A stretch of DNA of 64,000 nt from Gerris lacustris (GCA_951217055.1 OX578281.1:27886101-27950100), one strand, 5' to 3'; shown: positions 1-13,099, numbered from the stretch's first letter. The notes: generated by a model from the sequence alone, not told the origin. Program-made: numbers and translations.

Positions 1-1026
1 GTAATTAAATATGCTCTACTGATTGAAAAAGGAAAATTGTGCTTCTTTGTTAAAACCATTTTTTTTTTTTTACATTGATCAACTGTTTATGTAATAACAA
101 ATTATACCAAACATCAAACAACAACAAAACAATACAATTACAATTCTTTGCCAATATTATATTTCAGTATAATGCTGTACATACAACAAATTGTCTATTT
201 TAAAGAAAATTGGACATAAAATAATTTAACGAGTGATTGTTGTTTACATTTCATTTTCTACATTAGGGGTAGTCAGATTTATTTTCACCCTTATTGCGGA
301 CGCTAGATTGTTTAATTCGTATTTAAGTGGACTAGAATTATTCAATCAAACACGTCATCACCGTTTTTTAGTTCTTTTTTCATAATTATTCAGAGTTTTT
401 GAGGGGCCAGTGCCCTCAAATTTAAAGCTAGCATTAATTTAAGCCTCGGGATATAATATTTCTAAATATGTATACTAAATTAATCGAAATCGGCCAAGTA
501 GTTTAGGCTCCGTGCGTCTACACAGACGACAGACTACAGATAGCAATTTAAAAAAAAAAACAACTCTTTTATGGACTCACTCAGGTGGCCTTAAAACATG
601 TAAATCAATGATTATAATATCAAAGTAGATTTGTGCTCCATCAAAATACTTTCTCTTTATATATAACACGTATATGAGAAAATAAAATTGACCATACAAT
701 ATGTCATTTTGTGGGCAAAGAGTACAAATGATTTAAAAAATACTGCTTTAAAGACAATTATCACATAACAGCATTGCGGGTTGCCTATATTAAATTTTTA
801 AGGCACCAATTCATCGGAGATCTAAAGGGGTTCGTTCTACGGGCATTAATGTGATTAAATATTAAACTATTTATGTGCAATACAAAACATAAAATATACT
901 TCGTTAATATTTTTCTATAATTGTTTAGAATTGAAAATTATTTCTTAAGGTTAAAGTTATTCTTTAATAGATTTTAAAGTTTACCTCATGATTAGAAGAA
1001 CTCGAACATTTTCTGGACTAAAATTA
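1..1026. other. AT-rich intergenic stretch with one dispersed-repeat fragment
   Basis: No coding exon was found on either strand. Around 395-560 there is a fragment of a dispersed family (family V here). It has the phrase 'aatcgaaatcggccaagtag' followed by a run related to gtctacacagacgacagac. Related fragments lie near 3390-3450 and 13920-14085. The rest is featureless AT-rich sequence. Confidence 0.5.
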
Positions 1027-1190
1027 ATAATAATAATAATAATAATAATAAACCATTTATTGCACATGAACAATTAACATATTACATAATTTACATTCAA
1101 TTATATTAATATTTGCAAATCGGCGCTTAGCCGTGGTACCCTACAGGGTTGAGTTCCGTATTTTTATTTTATTTATTTTTTATATTTATT
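1026..1190. repeat. (TAA)n microsatellite and adjoining retroelement-tail-like sequence
   Basis: About eight to nine TAA/AAT units (about 1026-1052) run into 'aaccatttattgcacatgaa'. This arrangement, a trinucleotide tail next to a short AT-rich segment, is common at 3' ends of insect LINEs and SINEs. The parent family was not identified. Confidence 0.5.
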
Positions 1191-1194
1191 CTTT

Positions 1195-2762
<1,568 letters not shown>

Positions 2763-2989
2763 TCATTATTACTTAATATACTTCCGTCACACAATGACAT
2801 AGACAATAATCTATTTGTGGTACAAAATCCTCATACATTTTACTCATTTAATTTGATTTGTAATGTTTTAATTGATAGTCAACTTCAAGCAGTCATGGTA
2901 AAACAAAATAAATTGTTTAAATTGATGTTTTACAGTAAATATTTTGTGGAGGTTGGTTGGAGGGATGAAATATCTTCACCATCAGAGAT

Positions 2990-3065
2990 TCAGCTCTCTA
3001 AAGCTTGGGGATCCTCAGCAAACGGTGACATAGATCTGGTCTTGACGTAAAATATTCCTCTCAAA
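2990..3065 (-). CDS. Lipase exon 7 (C-terminus and stop)
   Basis: The acceptor is gttacag|T. Encodes LRGIFYVKTRSMSPFAEDP and a short tail to TGA. LRG-x-FYV-T...SPFA is the standard end of the lipase domain, which closes the gene. Confidence 0.9.
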
Positions 3066-6000
3066 CTGTAACAAAAACACCTAAATTATAAATGTGAGTT
3101 ATATAAGAATTAAGAATCACGATGCACCAATATAAAATAACTTTTTCTCTCAGTTTCTATTTTTGTTTTTACCTTGAAGAAGCAAATATTCTTCAACGAG
3201 GACAAAATTATAATTTTAATTTTTACTTATTAAACTGATCCTTGACATCCTCATTAATAATTATAAATAAAATAAAATAAAATAAAAAAAAACTTTTTTG
3301 AAATCAACATTCTTTGGGGCCGATTTGGAATCAAGCAATTTGATTTCGCCTCCGGATATGCTTTTTTTCTAAACATCTTTACTAACTTTAATCGAAATCG
3401 GTCCAGTAGTTTACACTCCTACCGTCTAATAGAGGCTGCCGTCAATAGGGGACAGTCGACACACCACATATACAACATTTTTATAAAACCACTTTTTTTG
3501 GACTTTAGGACTGTAAATACATCAAAATCACAAAACCGAATATTTAGCTATCACAATACTTCCTCTCTAAAGATATATAACAATATTTTGGAAGAAAATG
3601 AATGATTATATTTGCAGTGTTTAACAAATAAATATTTGACTTATAAATAATTTTCAAACTAAAGTATTATATCTGACCTGGGATCAGCAGGTTCTCCCAT
3701 CAAGGCCTCTGAAGGGACGCAGTTCAATGGTCCAGACAAGATGGGTAATGTTTGACACTGTTTCGCCTTGAATTTACCTCCGGAAATTGATTCCGTGTAC
3801 AGATAAAATGATCTTCTGTGATCGCAAAATTTAACTAAAACAAACAAGATGTCTTGATATGAGTGCTTTGATTATTCCCGAAGGAAGTATTGTGTACATA
3901 AAGGATTTGTGCACATGAAATTGAGAAGTGCGTTTGGAGAATACCATCACCTGTTTTAATCTTACCTTCAACGCAAATATATTTTGAAATATCTTCAGTG
4001 ATATCACGTGATCGCTGTTCAATTTACTCGCCTGTGTTTTATTGTTTTTATTCCGGGGTGCTTTGGCACCCAAAATCGTAGGCCACTTAGGTGGTTGAAC
4101 AAACCAGGTTGAAAGACCAAACATTTTTTTAATGTGTTTGGTCGGTAAACCATGTCTCACATCTCAATTTTTTATCGTACCGAGAGTTTCTCATGGTTTT
4201 TCTAGACCGAAACCTGGTGGCGCTAATTCTTTGGAGCATCAGCTTCCAATTTGTTTTAGCATGGCTGGGTGAACATTGAGCGGGGAGCACGGTCCGGGAA
4301 TTGAACCCAAAGCTGTGTGACCTTTGGTAACACAACTACTGACTGGGGCTGCTTTCCTTAATCTGATGGATTGAGAGCAAACTACTCTTCTAGGCCCCCA
4401 CTCACATGTTTAACTTCATTGTTCAATTCACTTGCCTCTTTAACTACACTGTTCAATTCAATTTTCAGAATCTGGACCGGAAAAAGTATGTACTCTGGCC
4501 TGTTTACCACATAACTTCCTCTCGTCTGATTATTAGAAGAATGTTGTAGTGGGATTTTGATATGATTCGATTCCCAGTGGGGTCATACTTCCTTTTACTT
4601 AATAATAAATGTGTGGCACAAACGGTAAAAACGGTGCAAATTAATATATGACTATATGTGTGCTATATCTAACAAATCATCCAAATTTCTTCAAAATCGG
4701 GTCAGAGCTTTTAAAGATATAGTTGTTAGTAAAAACAAGTTTGTTCACACGTGGAAGAGAGCTTGGAAGCAACAGTTAAAATCGAATTTTAGAGGGTTTT
4801 CTTATTTTACGCCTCGTATATTAGGCAAAATAATTCACCGAAAGAAAAACACCAAACATTTCCCATTTTTCCACTTTAACGGAAGTAATGCCGTTGGTCT
4901 GCAGATTTCCTGACTAATTTGAAGAATAAGGACATGTTTTCACTTTTTAACGGATTTGCCTGTGCACGTAACCTAGGAAATCTGCAATCTAACGGCTTTG
5001 CACACTTAGCAGTATCATGTATTAAATATATTATGTTAAGAAAGCATGCAAGAACAGTATCATGTAAGAAAGATGACATTTTTAATAGGAGGGTATGCCA
5101 GGGTTATCCTGTTGTTGTTTTTCGGGGGAGTTTAATTGTAAAGCCCAAAGCAGCAAGACCTCACGTGTGGGTCCAATGTGCAAACTCGGTTTAGTAAACC
5201 TCCTTATACATGTAGTCTATCCACTAAGCAGACTGACAGACCTACAGAAACTGAGTACCTTGCTCTTGCTTAGGGGAAGTAACCTTAGTTCTTCAATTAG
5301 CAGAATGGCTAAGCCAAAGACTTCCCACTTCTGACCAGTTAATGCAGGACAGCTGCTAATAAGGTGAGAAGGGTTGTCATCCTCTTTCTCACACATCCTG
5401 CCCCCTGGTTTACCATGGCTTAGACTGGTCATGTCTGTTTCTAGAGCCACCATAACCGACTAGGAAACATAACGTGAGAACCATGATGAATTTTGGCGAT
5501 CATTTTTGGGGCTGATAGAAGTTGGTCGACCGAAGCCACCTTTTGAGGAGATCAAAAACTAATAACAATTCTGAAACAGGTACTTCTCCCATCAACAGGT
5601 TTATCAATCATTATTTAAGCACATCCCTATTTGCGGTTTGTCCTAAAAAAGAAACAAAAATACTTGGCACTTGGTTTACATCAACAATTTGACTGGAATC
5701 GAGCCCTGTCCCTTTTAACTGTCGGCAATCATGCTAAATATTACAACTCAACCTGCACAGTGCAAACTCTATAGTACTTTCAAGTTCCCTCCTTTCCTTA
5801 AGGGCTTTCTCCTATGTCTCGAAGTCAGCGCTGTGTTGAACTGAAATGTCAAAGCAGCTGATACATCACTTATCTAACGGACACACGATATTGATGTGGA
5901 CTTTTCCAAACGTTATCTTTATCAGAAAATCTAGATAGTTACGACTAAGCTTAAGTTCTACACTAATGAACTATTTTTTAATTACTGTCAGTAAATATGT

Positions 6001-9000
6001 AATGAGTTTATTAATTACCTGTCAGATTGCATCCGGGTTGTGTTATACCTCCGTTAGCATAAAAGCTAGCTCCACATATTGGTTTTAAGTAACCGAATAT
6101 TCCACCATTAGTGTGGATACAGTCGACAAAGTCAGCATCCGATGCTTCAAGTCTATTGCCAAAATAGAAAATTGGCAAAGCGGGGTCTAAACCTATTTAA
6201 AAACAGTTATACAGAGTTTTAAAACCTTTTTTTGTTGGCAAAAGTTCCGGCAATGAGCGTCAACTTTTAAAATACTACAAAATGGGTGTTAACTTCACCA
6301 TAAATGATCTACTAACGTTAAATCTTGAGACGTAAAAAAATTATAATAACAGAAATATGGCGTAAGAAGGTCATTTAGTTTTTACCCGTGATTCTAGCGA
6401 GGCCGAGTCCTTTCAGGTCCTTGCCAGCGAATCCACACACCTGTGCCCCCAGACTATGTCCTATTAGGTTAGTTCTTTTCAAATCTAAGTTTGCTGAAGC
6501 CAGCATGAATTTGAGCATTTGAGCCACATAGGCTCCTACACGAGGCACTGTACCAGCAGAAACTGGGTAGAACACTGATGCTATTTTACTCCAATCCACG
6601 GCAATCACGTTGCAATCGTATTTCTTTAGCAAGGCTGTAACATACACCATCAAATTCTCAATAACATATATAATAGCATTAGTCGAACTTTCCAGATAAC
6701 ATTATAACTTTTATAGATTATGTAACTGCGATATTTGGTTTCCAACCCTACAAGGTTGTCTCCAGATTCCACGTTTTAGATTTTGTATGCTATATGGTGA
6801 ATTGGTGAAACCTCGAGAGAAGCTTTAGAGTTTATCCATGAATTATTTTTAATACTAGATGTACGGTAAATGTTTTTGTTGTTTGTAAATGTTTTATTAA
6901 TTTTCTTGATTAAATAGAGTCTAAATTTTAGAGATATTTATTTACATTTGATTAAGATATAGGTTGGCCGATGCGTTTGTATCTTCTCCGACGTCTACCT
7001 CAAGAGATATGAAGCCATACTAATACGCACCAACTCTTGAGTGCTCTTGACCTAGTCTATGCAAGAGTGATTTATACGGTTTGACCGGATTTAAGTCTAT
7101 ACGGAACATACATTTACGGTGTTACGGTACAAGTTTACGTCGGTTCTCTTAAGTGTTCTAGTTAACGTTAGATAGTAATTGTAAAATATCGTTTAAGTCC
7201 ATTTAAGAGTCACCGTACCTTATTATCGTGGGATTGGGATTATCAGTATTTTTGGTAACATTATTTGTAACTTCCAGCCAGATCAGTTAAAGAACATCAA
7301 TATAATTTTAACTCTGAAGCGGCGCATATTTAGCGGTTTTCTTTTTCTATTCCATAACTCCTATCAACCTATACCGTCCACCCTACTTTTATTCCCTTGC
7401 TGCCCACGCCCGAACTGAGTCTTGGGAGTAATTGTGTTACAACGTAAAGCCAAAATGAACTATTAATTTGGTCGGATGTAGCGTATCTGGTATAGAAATG
7501 GAAAAACTGGCAAATATTAATATGTATATTATAAAATATAAATAATTGGTTGGCTCGGGCATCCAACCAATCTATGTTTAGTGATGGCAGGAAAATTCGA
7601 TATTTTGATGAATTTGCATGTTTTGAGTCCCCTGAATCCAAATCAAAATTATCAGCTGTTCAAATCCAAAATAGCGGATAACTCACGTCAAGCGAAAAAA
7701 AATGTTTTTTTAAATTTTGAGTGGGGTATCAAATGAAATGTATTAAAGAGTAGATTACAAAAATACATGCCACTTTACACTTAAGGAAAGTGATCAATTT
7801 TCGAAAAAAGAAGAATAGCAACTTGGTTGGATTAACTGGAAATCCAAGATGGCTAGTTGCTGTCACGGGGAAAAAAATATATTTTCTAAATTTTGAGTGG
7901 GGTATCAAGTGAAAGGTATTGAAGATTAGATTACAAAAATATATAACACTTGTGGAAAGCGTTTACTTTTCTACGCCATTTTGTCAAAAAAATATCCTAA
8001 TATTAGTAGTTTCATTTTGTTTGGAGATAAAAATCCATAAAAAAAACTGTTGAAAAGTTATAGCTAAATCAAACTACTAAAAGTCACGCTGATTAATGAA
8101 CTCGTCCTGTTTGTTAAATTGCCTTCGTGTGAGCTGAAAGCAACTTTATTTGTTTCAATATTTACCATTTTTAGGTAATTGAACGGAAGGATCGGCCAAG
8201 TCATCTTTCCAACCGTGCACTATAACGTAAGTATGTTTAGATGGATCAAAATAAGATTTGCTTAGTGATTCCTTATCTCCCTCTTTCAACTCCTGCGGAT
8301 CATAAACGTTTTTCCTTAAACAAAAAACCAAAAACAAAAGGTTATTGTTAAATTAACATAACAAACTGTTGTTAAGGTAGTGTAATAAGAATTATCTAAG
8401 ATTTACGACGATATCCTCGAGGAAGCAATTTCATGATCCCTCTGATTGTCAGATCATGATTTTAAGTACAAGAATATTAATATATTGAAAAGTTTTAACC
8501 CTGCACAATCTAAGTATCACCAGAAGACTTCAGACTTTTTCATAATGCATATGGTTGAAAAGCTGTTTAAAAGTATATTAATTGTTCTTATAAACACTTT
8601 TGTCATATTTTCATTTAAGAGGGGGATATAAGGGAGAAAACAAGAAAAAGTCGTAGACGCCGTCTACCACGGCGTCTACGACGTCGCCATAAGATTGATA
8701 GACATAAGCTTCGCTGGATTGGCCACGTGGCCTGGATGGAGGACCACAGAATCCCGAATCAAGTGACGGAGTTGAAGAGCGAGGGAAGGCGGCCTCCAGG
8801 CCGTCCGAGAATGACTTGGCTAGACTCCCTGGAACCGGCTTTCCGCAAACGGGGTATCGACCCTAGAAATGCCAGGACAATGGCTTCTGACAGGAAAAAC
8901 TGGCGACATCTTTGTACATCCTCTACACCGAGAGGTAGAAGAGGACTGGAATAAGTAAGTAAGTATAAGGTAGACGCCGTCAGGCTCAGGACAGAGTGGA

Positions 9001-11984
9001 CTGGAGACGAGCTGATGATCCGGCCAGAGCCTTTCATGGGCTGTAGCGCCAAAGGATATGTAGTATTTACGTACGTAGTCTGTCTGTAATCCTTTATTAA
9101 AGGGTCATCTAGGGCTTAATTAATTTTAAATTAAGTCGGATTTGACAGCCTGTCTGTAATCCTTTACAAGGATTACCTTGGACTTATTTATATCAAAATT
9201 ATGTCGCACATGAGGGTAAGGTATATGTAGAGGTTAAATACAAAGATATTTCATTTAAATTGTTTTAAATGGCTTCAACGAACATTCATGCCAAATATGA
9301 AGCAAATCTAACATCATGACTGTGTAACACACAAATTTACATATAGACAAACGAAATACCAAACGGTCGAGTTGAAGAAGAGACCTCTCTTCGCTCGGTC
9401 AATTAAGTTGGACCAGAAAGGCTGTCTGTAATATTGTAAAATAATTATCTAGGGCTTATTTACTTCTAAATTAAGTTGTAGCTGAGGTTAAATTACCTAG
9501 TGTAGAGGTGAAAGGAAACGAACTGAGCTAAGTTTGAAATGGCTGCGCCTTTATCATTGGTCTTAATGATTTCCAAGCTCCCCATCAACTTCTCGATTAG
9601 ATCTGCCAGAAAAACAACAATTTAAATTTAAACCAAAAAAAAGTTAAAAAGTTGGGCATTGCTTGTTAAGGCCCAGTTTTGTTATAGGTGTTGTATATTT
9701 AATAGTTATAAGCCTAGGTTAATTCTCAGCACACCCAGGTTAATTTGGTAATTGGGCAATTACGGGCGTCAAGGTCATTTCGATTTGTTTTCTACGTCAA
9801 TGGACTTCCTAGGCTTTGCTGATCGAAGCTCACGGGGTCATTGGTGTAATTTTGGTCTCTTACTATAATTACTTTATTTTTACTTTACTTTTTTTTTTAA
9901 CTTTTGTTCTCTTACTAGTTAATTTTATAATATCTTCACCAGTAATGGCTTTTATTTTGCAGGTCAGTTATATAAGAATAATAAGAAGCTATAACGGCAA
10001 TAAACGATTACTCTCAAGTAATTAACATTCTAACCATTATTAACAAACAATAGCCTTGGTTAGAGGATTAGCAGACAAGATTTTACATAATTTTTTAAAG
10101 AATAATTATAGTTTGCAACGTGCACCTATATATTTACAAAATGTTGTAGATAATGAAAAATAATATACTTACAATAATTTCTTAATAAACATAATAATAA
10201 TAAGAAAAATAATCAAGAGGTAGCAATCGTAAGATAAATAGCAACCATACATGTTGTTATGTTTTTAGGTTTCAATTTCTTAGTAAAAAAATATGTGTTA
10301 ATAACATTTTATGTCATGTCACATCTAATTTGATGCTTTTAAATTATTATTTTAATTTATTTATCACCTTTGCTGGTAGTTTTATAGTTTATTCAAGATG
10401 TTAGCTCTGAATATTTTGTTAGTGGTTTTTGCATTTCGTTTGTATTAGACTACTGAGGAAGGTTATGAGTAAAAAACCGAAACGTCGGGATAAAACATAG
10501 TGCAATATGTGACGTATAGATACATTTATGCACAAAAATTCGTATTAATAAACCTGATGTTTAATCTTCTTGTATTTTTTGAACCCTTTATTTCAAAATT
10601 TGTTCTGAATAAAAAACACTATAGTATTATATGTTTTTTGGGTCTATAGCGTTTTCTTGAATGTACAATTTTTTAGGTTATTAAAAAATGAACACATTTT
10701 TACTTCTCTTCTCCTCTAGCGCTATATTTTTTCTCATTTATATGATATGTCACGATTTTTTTTTATATACAAAAGAAAAATATTGTAAAACTTTTGTTTA
10801 TGGATTGACTCATATGATTTAGAAATAGAAATAAGGTATTTATTGATTTTAATTAGTTATTATTATTGTTTTTGTAAATTAAAATGTTAAAATGTTGCTG
10901 TTATAACCTATTAAAAATATGTAAAAATAATTAGGAAAAATGTTGTTAATTTGTAGCCTGAAGAATCCCCTGAAGAAGGTGAGGGTGAAATATAGCGCTA
11001 GAGAAGAAAAGAAGTAAAAATGTGTTAATTTGTAGCCTGAAGAATCCCCTGAAGAAGGTGAGGGTGAAATATAGCGCTAGAGAAGAAAAGAAGTAAAGAT
11101 GTGTTAATTTTTAAATAACCTAAAAAATTAAACATTTAAAATAAAACCCTATATTCCCAAAAAACATATAATACTATAGTGTTTTTTATTCAGAACCTGA
11201 TGTTATTAGGATATTAAATTAATTATCTTAAAAAAAAAATGTTCCAATTTGTTGGCACAATTGTTTGACGACTGGTCAGATATAGGACTATAAGTGTGGT
11301 TCTTTAGACCTATTTCGATTCCCAGTTCTGTCTCACTTATTTTGTTTAATATTAAATGTGTGAAGGTTAAAATTAAGGGACCATAATATGTGGATTATTT
11401 TTTTGACAAACTATCCAAATTTCTTCAAATTCGGTATGAGTACTTTTACTGATATTGGTATTAATAAATATATAAGTTTGTGCGCATGCAGAAGAGAAAT
11501 CAATAAGTGAAGAACGTTCAGATATAATATACCAACAAAAGGCTAATAATTATGAATTGAAATTCTTAATTTTATTAAAATTAGATGAGCAGTTTTTATG
11601 ATAACAAAACTGTTGAACAACCGATCTAAAGTCCAATAGAAAGCCACGAGGCAGAAAATATTCCCTGCTATCTAAAACTGATTCTATCTTGGAATTTTGG
11701 ATTTGGAGACATACAATCTTCTTTAAATCATTTATGTTAGTTTTACTTTTGTTTGTGAGTGGCTCTTTGGAAGCCTAATTAAAGCCCCTATTCCAATCGA
11801 GCTGAAATTTGGCACACCAATACAAAAACATTCTATTAAATTTTAGGGTCACCCAACCACGCAACTATACACTGATTAACGAAGTTGCTTTCAAAAAATC
11901 ATTAATCGTTATTTGTTATGAAAGCGTGTAACAATAACTTGTTGATGACTCCCACAACCGAAGTACATAAGTATAAAGAATTTG

Positions 11985-12048
<64 letters not shown>

Positions 12049-12707
12049 TTAGCATTATTCAGTACAATGCCTCCGTTACCTATGGTAAACTTGGTAGCAA
12101 AAATTGTTTTTCTATAGGAATAAGCAGATGTAAAAGTTATAGAGACCTTAATGATTTCAAAATCATCAAAAAATAAGCGAATTGCTCTTAAGCTTATGGT
12201 AGTTTAAGCATTATGATCAGTTAGAAGACGAATTTTTTTGTCTTCGAATTGAAAAATTCCTAGACAGAAATCCGTTCAGATATATCAGGGTACATTTTTG
12301 GTCTGTATGCTGTCGTTCAATGTTTTACCAACTTATCTTAAAAACTAATCTCCAATTTCAATGAAATTGAGATGGTAGGTCAACCTTAATGTAAATTCAC
12401 TGTTACCTGATTGAACTTTTTAACAATTTTGTTAGATTTGAAAATATGGGAGCAAAAAAAAATTGTAAAACCAATGTAAAAGAATTCTAAACCACATTTT
12501 TTAAATAACTGTATTCGATACCATCAATAATAACGGTATTAATGATATTTTCTTATCTCAAAAATAAAGAATTTTTCTGTGCCATATCGTGGAACATACT
12601 CCATATACGATGTATAATATGTACTTACCACGAAATATTATGCGACTATTCACAATAACCAGACAAAACTGCAATAAAAACAACGTGTGCCATTTACTTA
12701 CTCCCAT
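2990..12707 (-). CDS. Secreted pancreatic-lipase-family enzyme, probably phospholipase A1-like (7 exons, 329 aa)
   Basis: Joining exons 12707-12629, 9602-9497, 8314-8166, 6634-6386, 6192-6019, 3834-3678 and 3065-2990 gives 990 nt in one frame with canonical GT/AG ends and matching phases (1,2,1,1,1,2). The N-terminus (MGVSKWHTLFLLQFCLVIV) is a signal peptide. Seen in order: FHLYTRKN (about residue 58), the oxyanion-region VIVHGW (about 90), NVIAVDWS, the nucleophile elbow GHSLGAQ (Ser172), GLDPA (Asp197), HTNGG, CDHRRSFYLYTES (His258), and the C-terminal GIFYVKTRSMSPFAE. The triad is complete. Asp-to-His spacing is only about 61 residues and the lid between Cys248 and Cys256 is 7 residues. 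In this family that goes with phospholipase A1 rather than triacylglycerol lipase, so PLA1 activity is inferred. No C-terminal PLAT domain is present, as usual for insect members. A candidate ATTAAA polyadenylation signal lies near 2850. Confidence 0.88.
3066..3677. other. Lipase intron 6
   Basis: 612 bp, AT-rich. It contains a family V dispersed-repeat fragment at about 3330-3460 ('aatcgaaatcggtccagtag' and following). Nothing else was seen. Confidence 0.7.
3678..3834 (-). CDS. Lipase exon 6 (catalytic His258)
   Basis: The acceptor is tgttttag|TT and the donor CCCAG|GTCAGA. Encodes VKFCDHRRSFYLYTESISGG, then the Cys-containing C-terminal segment ending MGEPADP. Confidence 0.92.
4190..4345 (-). 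mobile_element. tRNA-related SINE fragment (SINE family 2)
   Basis: Read on the minus strand it has a B-box-like GGGTTCAATTCCCGG preceded by tRNA-like sequence, followed by a body shared with about 23925-24050 ('tggcgctaa.tctttt', 'agcattg...gaattgaaccca' in plus orientation). The shared body in two places plus the pol III B box supports a SINE. Confidence 0.6.
5217..5460 (-). pseudogene. Non-LTR retrotransposon C-terminal zinc-finger fragment
   Basis: The minus-strand frame contains CEKEDDNPSHLISSCPAL followed by WEVFG. This matches the C-x2-C...H...C plus 'fG' pattern at the C-terminus of jockey/R1-type LINE polyproteins. It is a short orphan without a reverse transcriptase domain, so it is a dead fragment. 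Confidence 0.55.
6019..6192 (-). CDS. Lipase exon 5 (catalytic Asp197)
   Basis: The acceptor is ttaaatag|GT and the donor ACAG|GTAATT. Encodes LDPALPIFYFGNRLEASDAD, then FVDCIHTNGG and the Cys-rich segment ending GCNLT. The GLDPA motif spans the exon 4/5 junction. Confidence 0.93.
6386..6634 (-). CDS. Lipase exon 4 (nucleophile Ser172)
   Basis: The acceptor is tatgttacag|CC; the donor is CACGG|GTAAAA. Encodes ALLKKYDCNVIAVDWS, then GAYVAQMLKFML and the catalytic GHSLGAQVCGFAGK. An AG 22 bases further upstream would break the frame, so this acceptor was chosen. Confidence 0.92.
6635..8165. other. Lipase intron 3
   Basis: 1.5 kb. From about 7670 to 7960 there are two related copies of a segment with 'gagtggggtatcaa.tgaaa' (family T; similar phrases occur at 32640-32720 and 57200-57850). 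No coding potential was recognised. Confidence 0.6.
8166..8314 (-). CDS. Lipase exon 3 (VHGW oxyanion region)
   Basis: The acceptor is tttaag|GAAAAACG; the donor is AAATG|GTAAAT. Encodes KNVYDPQELKEGD... through THTYVIVHGW-type sequence (seen as KHTYVIVHGWKDDLADPSVQ). It splits Arg62 with exon 2 and Ala112 with exon 4. Confidence 0.9.
8315..9496. other. Lipase intron 2 with non-LTR debris
   Basis: Carries a perfect 14-bp-arm hairpin at 8650-8682 and the C-terminal fragment of a LINE (about 8690-8954) followed by further retroelement-like sequence to about 9060. Short repeats with 'gcctgtctgtaatcctttac' occur at about 9080, 9150 and 9420. Confidence 0.6.
8690..8954 (+). pseudogene. Non-LTR retrotransposon C-terminal fragment
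   Basis: The plus-strand frame reads HKLRWIGHVAWMEDHRIPNQ, then GRRPPGRPRMTWLDS and RDWRHL-like DRKNWRHL, then a stop. The LRW-x-GHV...GRP-x-x-W arrangement is the conserved tail of many insect LINE polyproteins. Only this tail is present. Confidence 0.72.
9497..9602 (-). CDS. Lipase exon 2
   Basis: The acceptor is tctggcag|AT and the donor CTAG|GTAATT. It encodes residues 27-62 (LIEKLMGSLEIIKTNDKG... to FHLYTR). The strand with FHLYTR is the conserved first beta strand of pancreatic-type lipases. Confidence 0.85.
10600..11197. mobile_element. Foldback/MITE-like element with long inverted arms
   Basis: About 145 bp starting TTCTGAATAAAAAACACTAT at 10600 recurs in reverse complement ending at about 11197, with roughly 80-85% identity by eye. 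Between the arms lie two tandem copies of a 73-83-bp unit containing 'cctgaagaatcccctgaaga'. An 11-bp direct repeat (AACCTGATGTT) occurs near 10551 and just after 11197 and may be a target duplication. No protein is encoded. Confidence 0.7.
11989..12045. repeat. (AT)n microsatellite
   Basis: About 28 uninterrupted TA dinucleotides. Confidence 0.95.
12629..12707 (-). CDS. Lipase exon 1 (signal peptide)
   Basis: Encodes residues 1-26, MGVSKWHTLFLLQFCLVIVN and a few more, ending CGTG|GTAAGT (phase 1). The hydrophobic core, the perfect donor and the phase match to exon 2 support it. The first bases, including the ATG, match the terminal repeat of a local MITE family (see findings). The true transcription start is not visible. 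Confidence 0.72.
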
Positions 12708-13099
12708 AGCTTCCTCGCGTCCTATCACTGGAGGAATGATCTCTCTAGATCATAGTATAACGTGATAAATATTAAAATCATAATTATAGTATTAACATCA
12801 ATTCATTTTTTTCTGGTGATGGTGGGGGAAATGGGACCTTGTGGGGGAAATCAAGGTCTCCTGGTGTGTGAAGTTCTCATCACCTCCTGTGATACTCTAT
12901 ACTCCTAATGCTACACCCGAGACTTTCTATTACCAACCTGTGAAGGCATAAGTCTTCAGCTAATTAAGTTCTTTAGCTTCAAAATTACTTTTTTAATAAG
13001 CTTTATTTTCAATAAAAATTAAGTATTACATACGACAGTCATATAGTGACTCATGTCTAATAGTGATGATGACAATATATAACTTTAAGTAGCATAAAA
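12708..13099. other. 5' flank of the lipase gene
   Basis: No convincing TATA box or initiator was identified. There is a local duplication of 'tgggggaaat' at about 12822-12850. Immediately upstream of the start codon the sequence resembles a MITE terminal repeat. Confidence 0.4.

Larger units (their letters stand above)
3835..6018. other. Lipase intron 5 (repeat-bearing)
   Basis: This 2.2-kb intron holds a SINE-like block (about 4190-4340), a fragment around 4560-4760 also found at about 11290-11500 (family W, with 'atccaaatttcttcaaa'), and a non-LTR C-terminal fragment (about 5217-5460). The remainder is unremarkable. Confidence 0.65.
9603..12628. other. Lipase intron 1 (3 kb)
   Basis: Contains a foldback element (about 10600-11197), a family W fragment (about 11290-11500), a family X fragment (about 11755-11950, related to 39810-40020), an (AT)n tract (11989-12045) and a family S fragment (about 12240-12420). 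No exon was recognised between the signal-peptide exon and exon 2. Confidence 0.6.

Noticed and set aside
6657..6690. Earlier acceptor (ttgag) for lipase exon 4
   Set aside because: It gives phase 0 where phase 1 is needed. The tatgttacag acceptor at 6635 gives the right phase and the family-like sequence KNALLKKYDCNVIAVDW.
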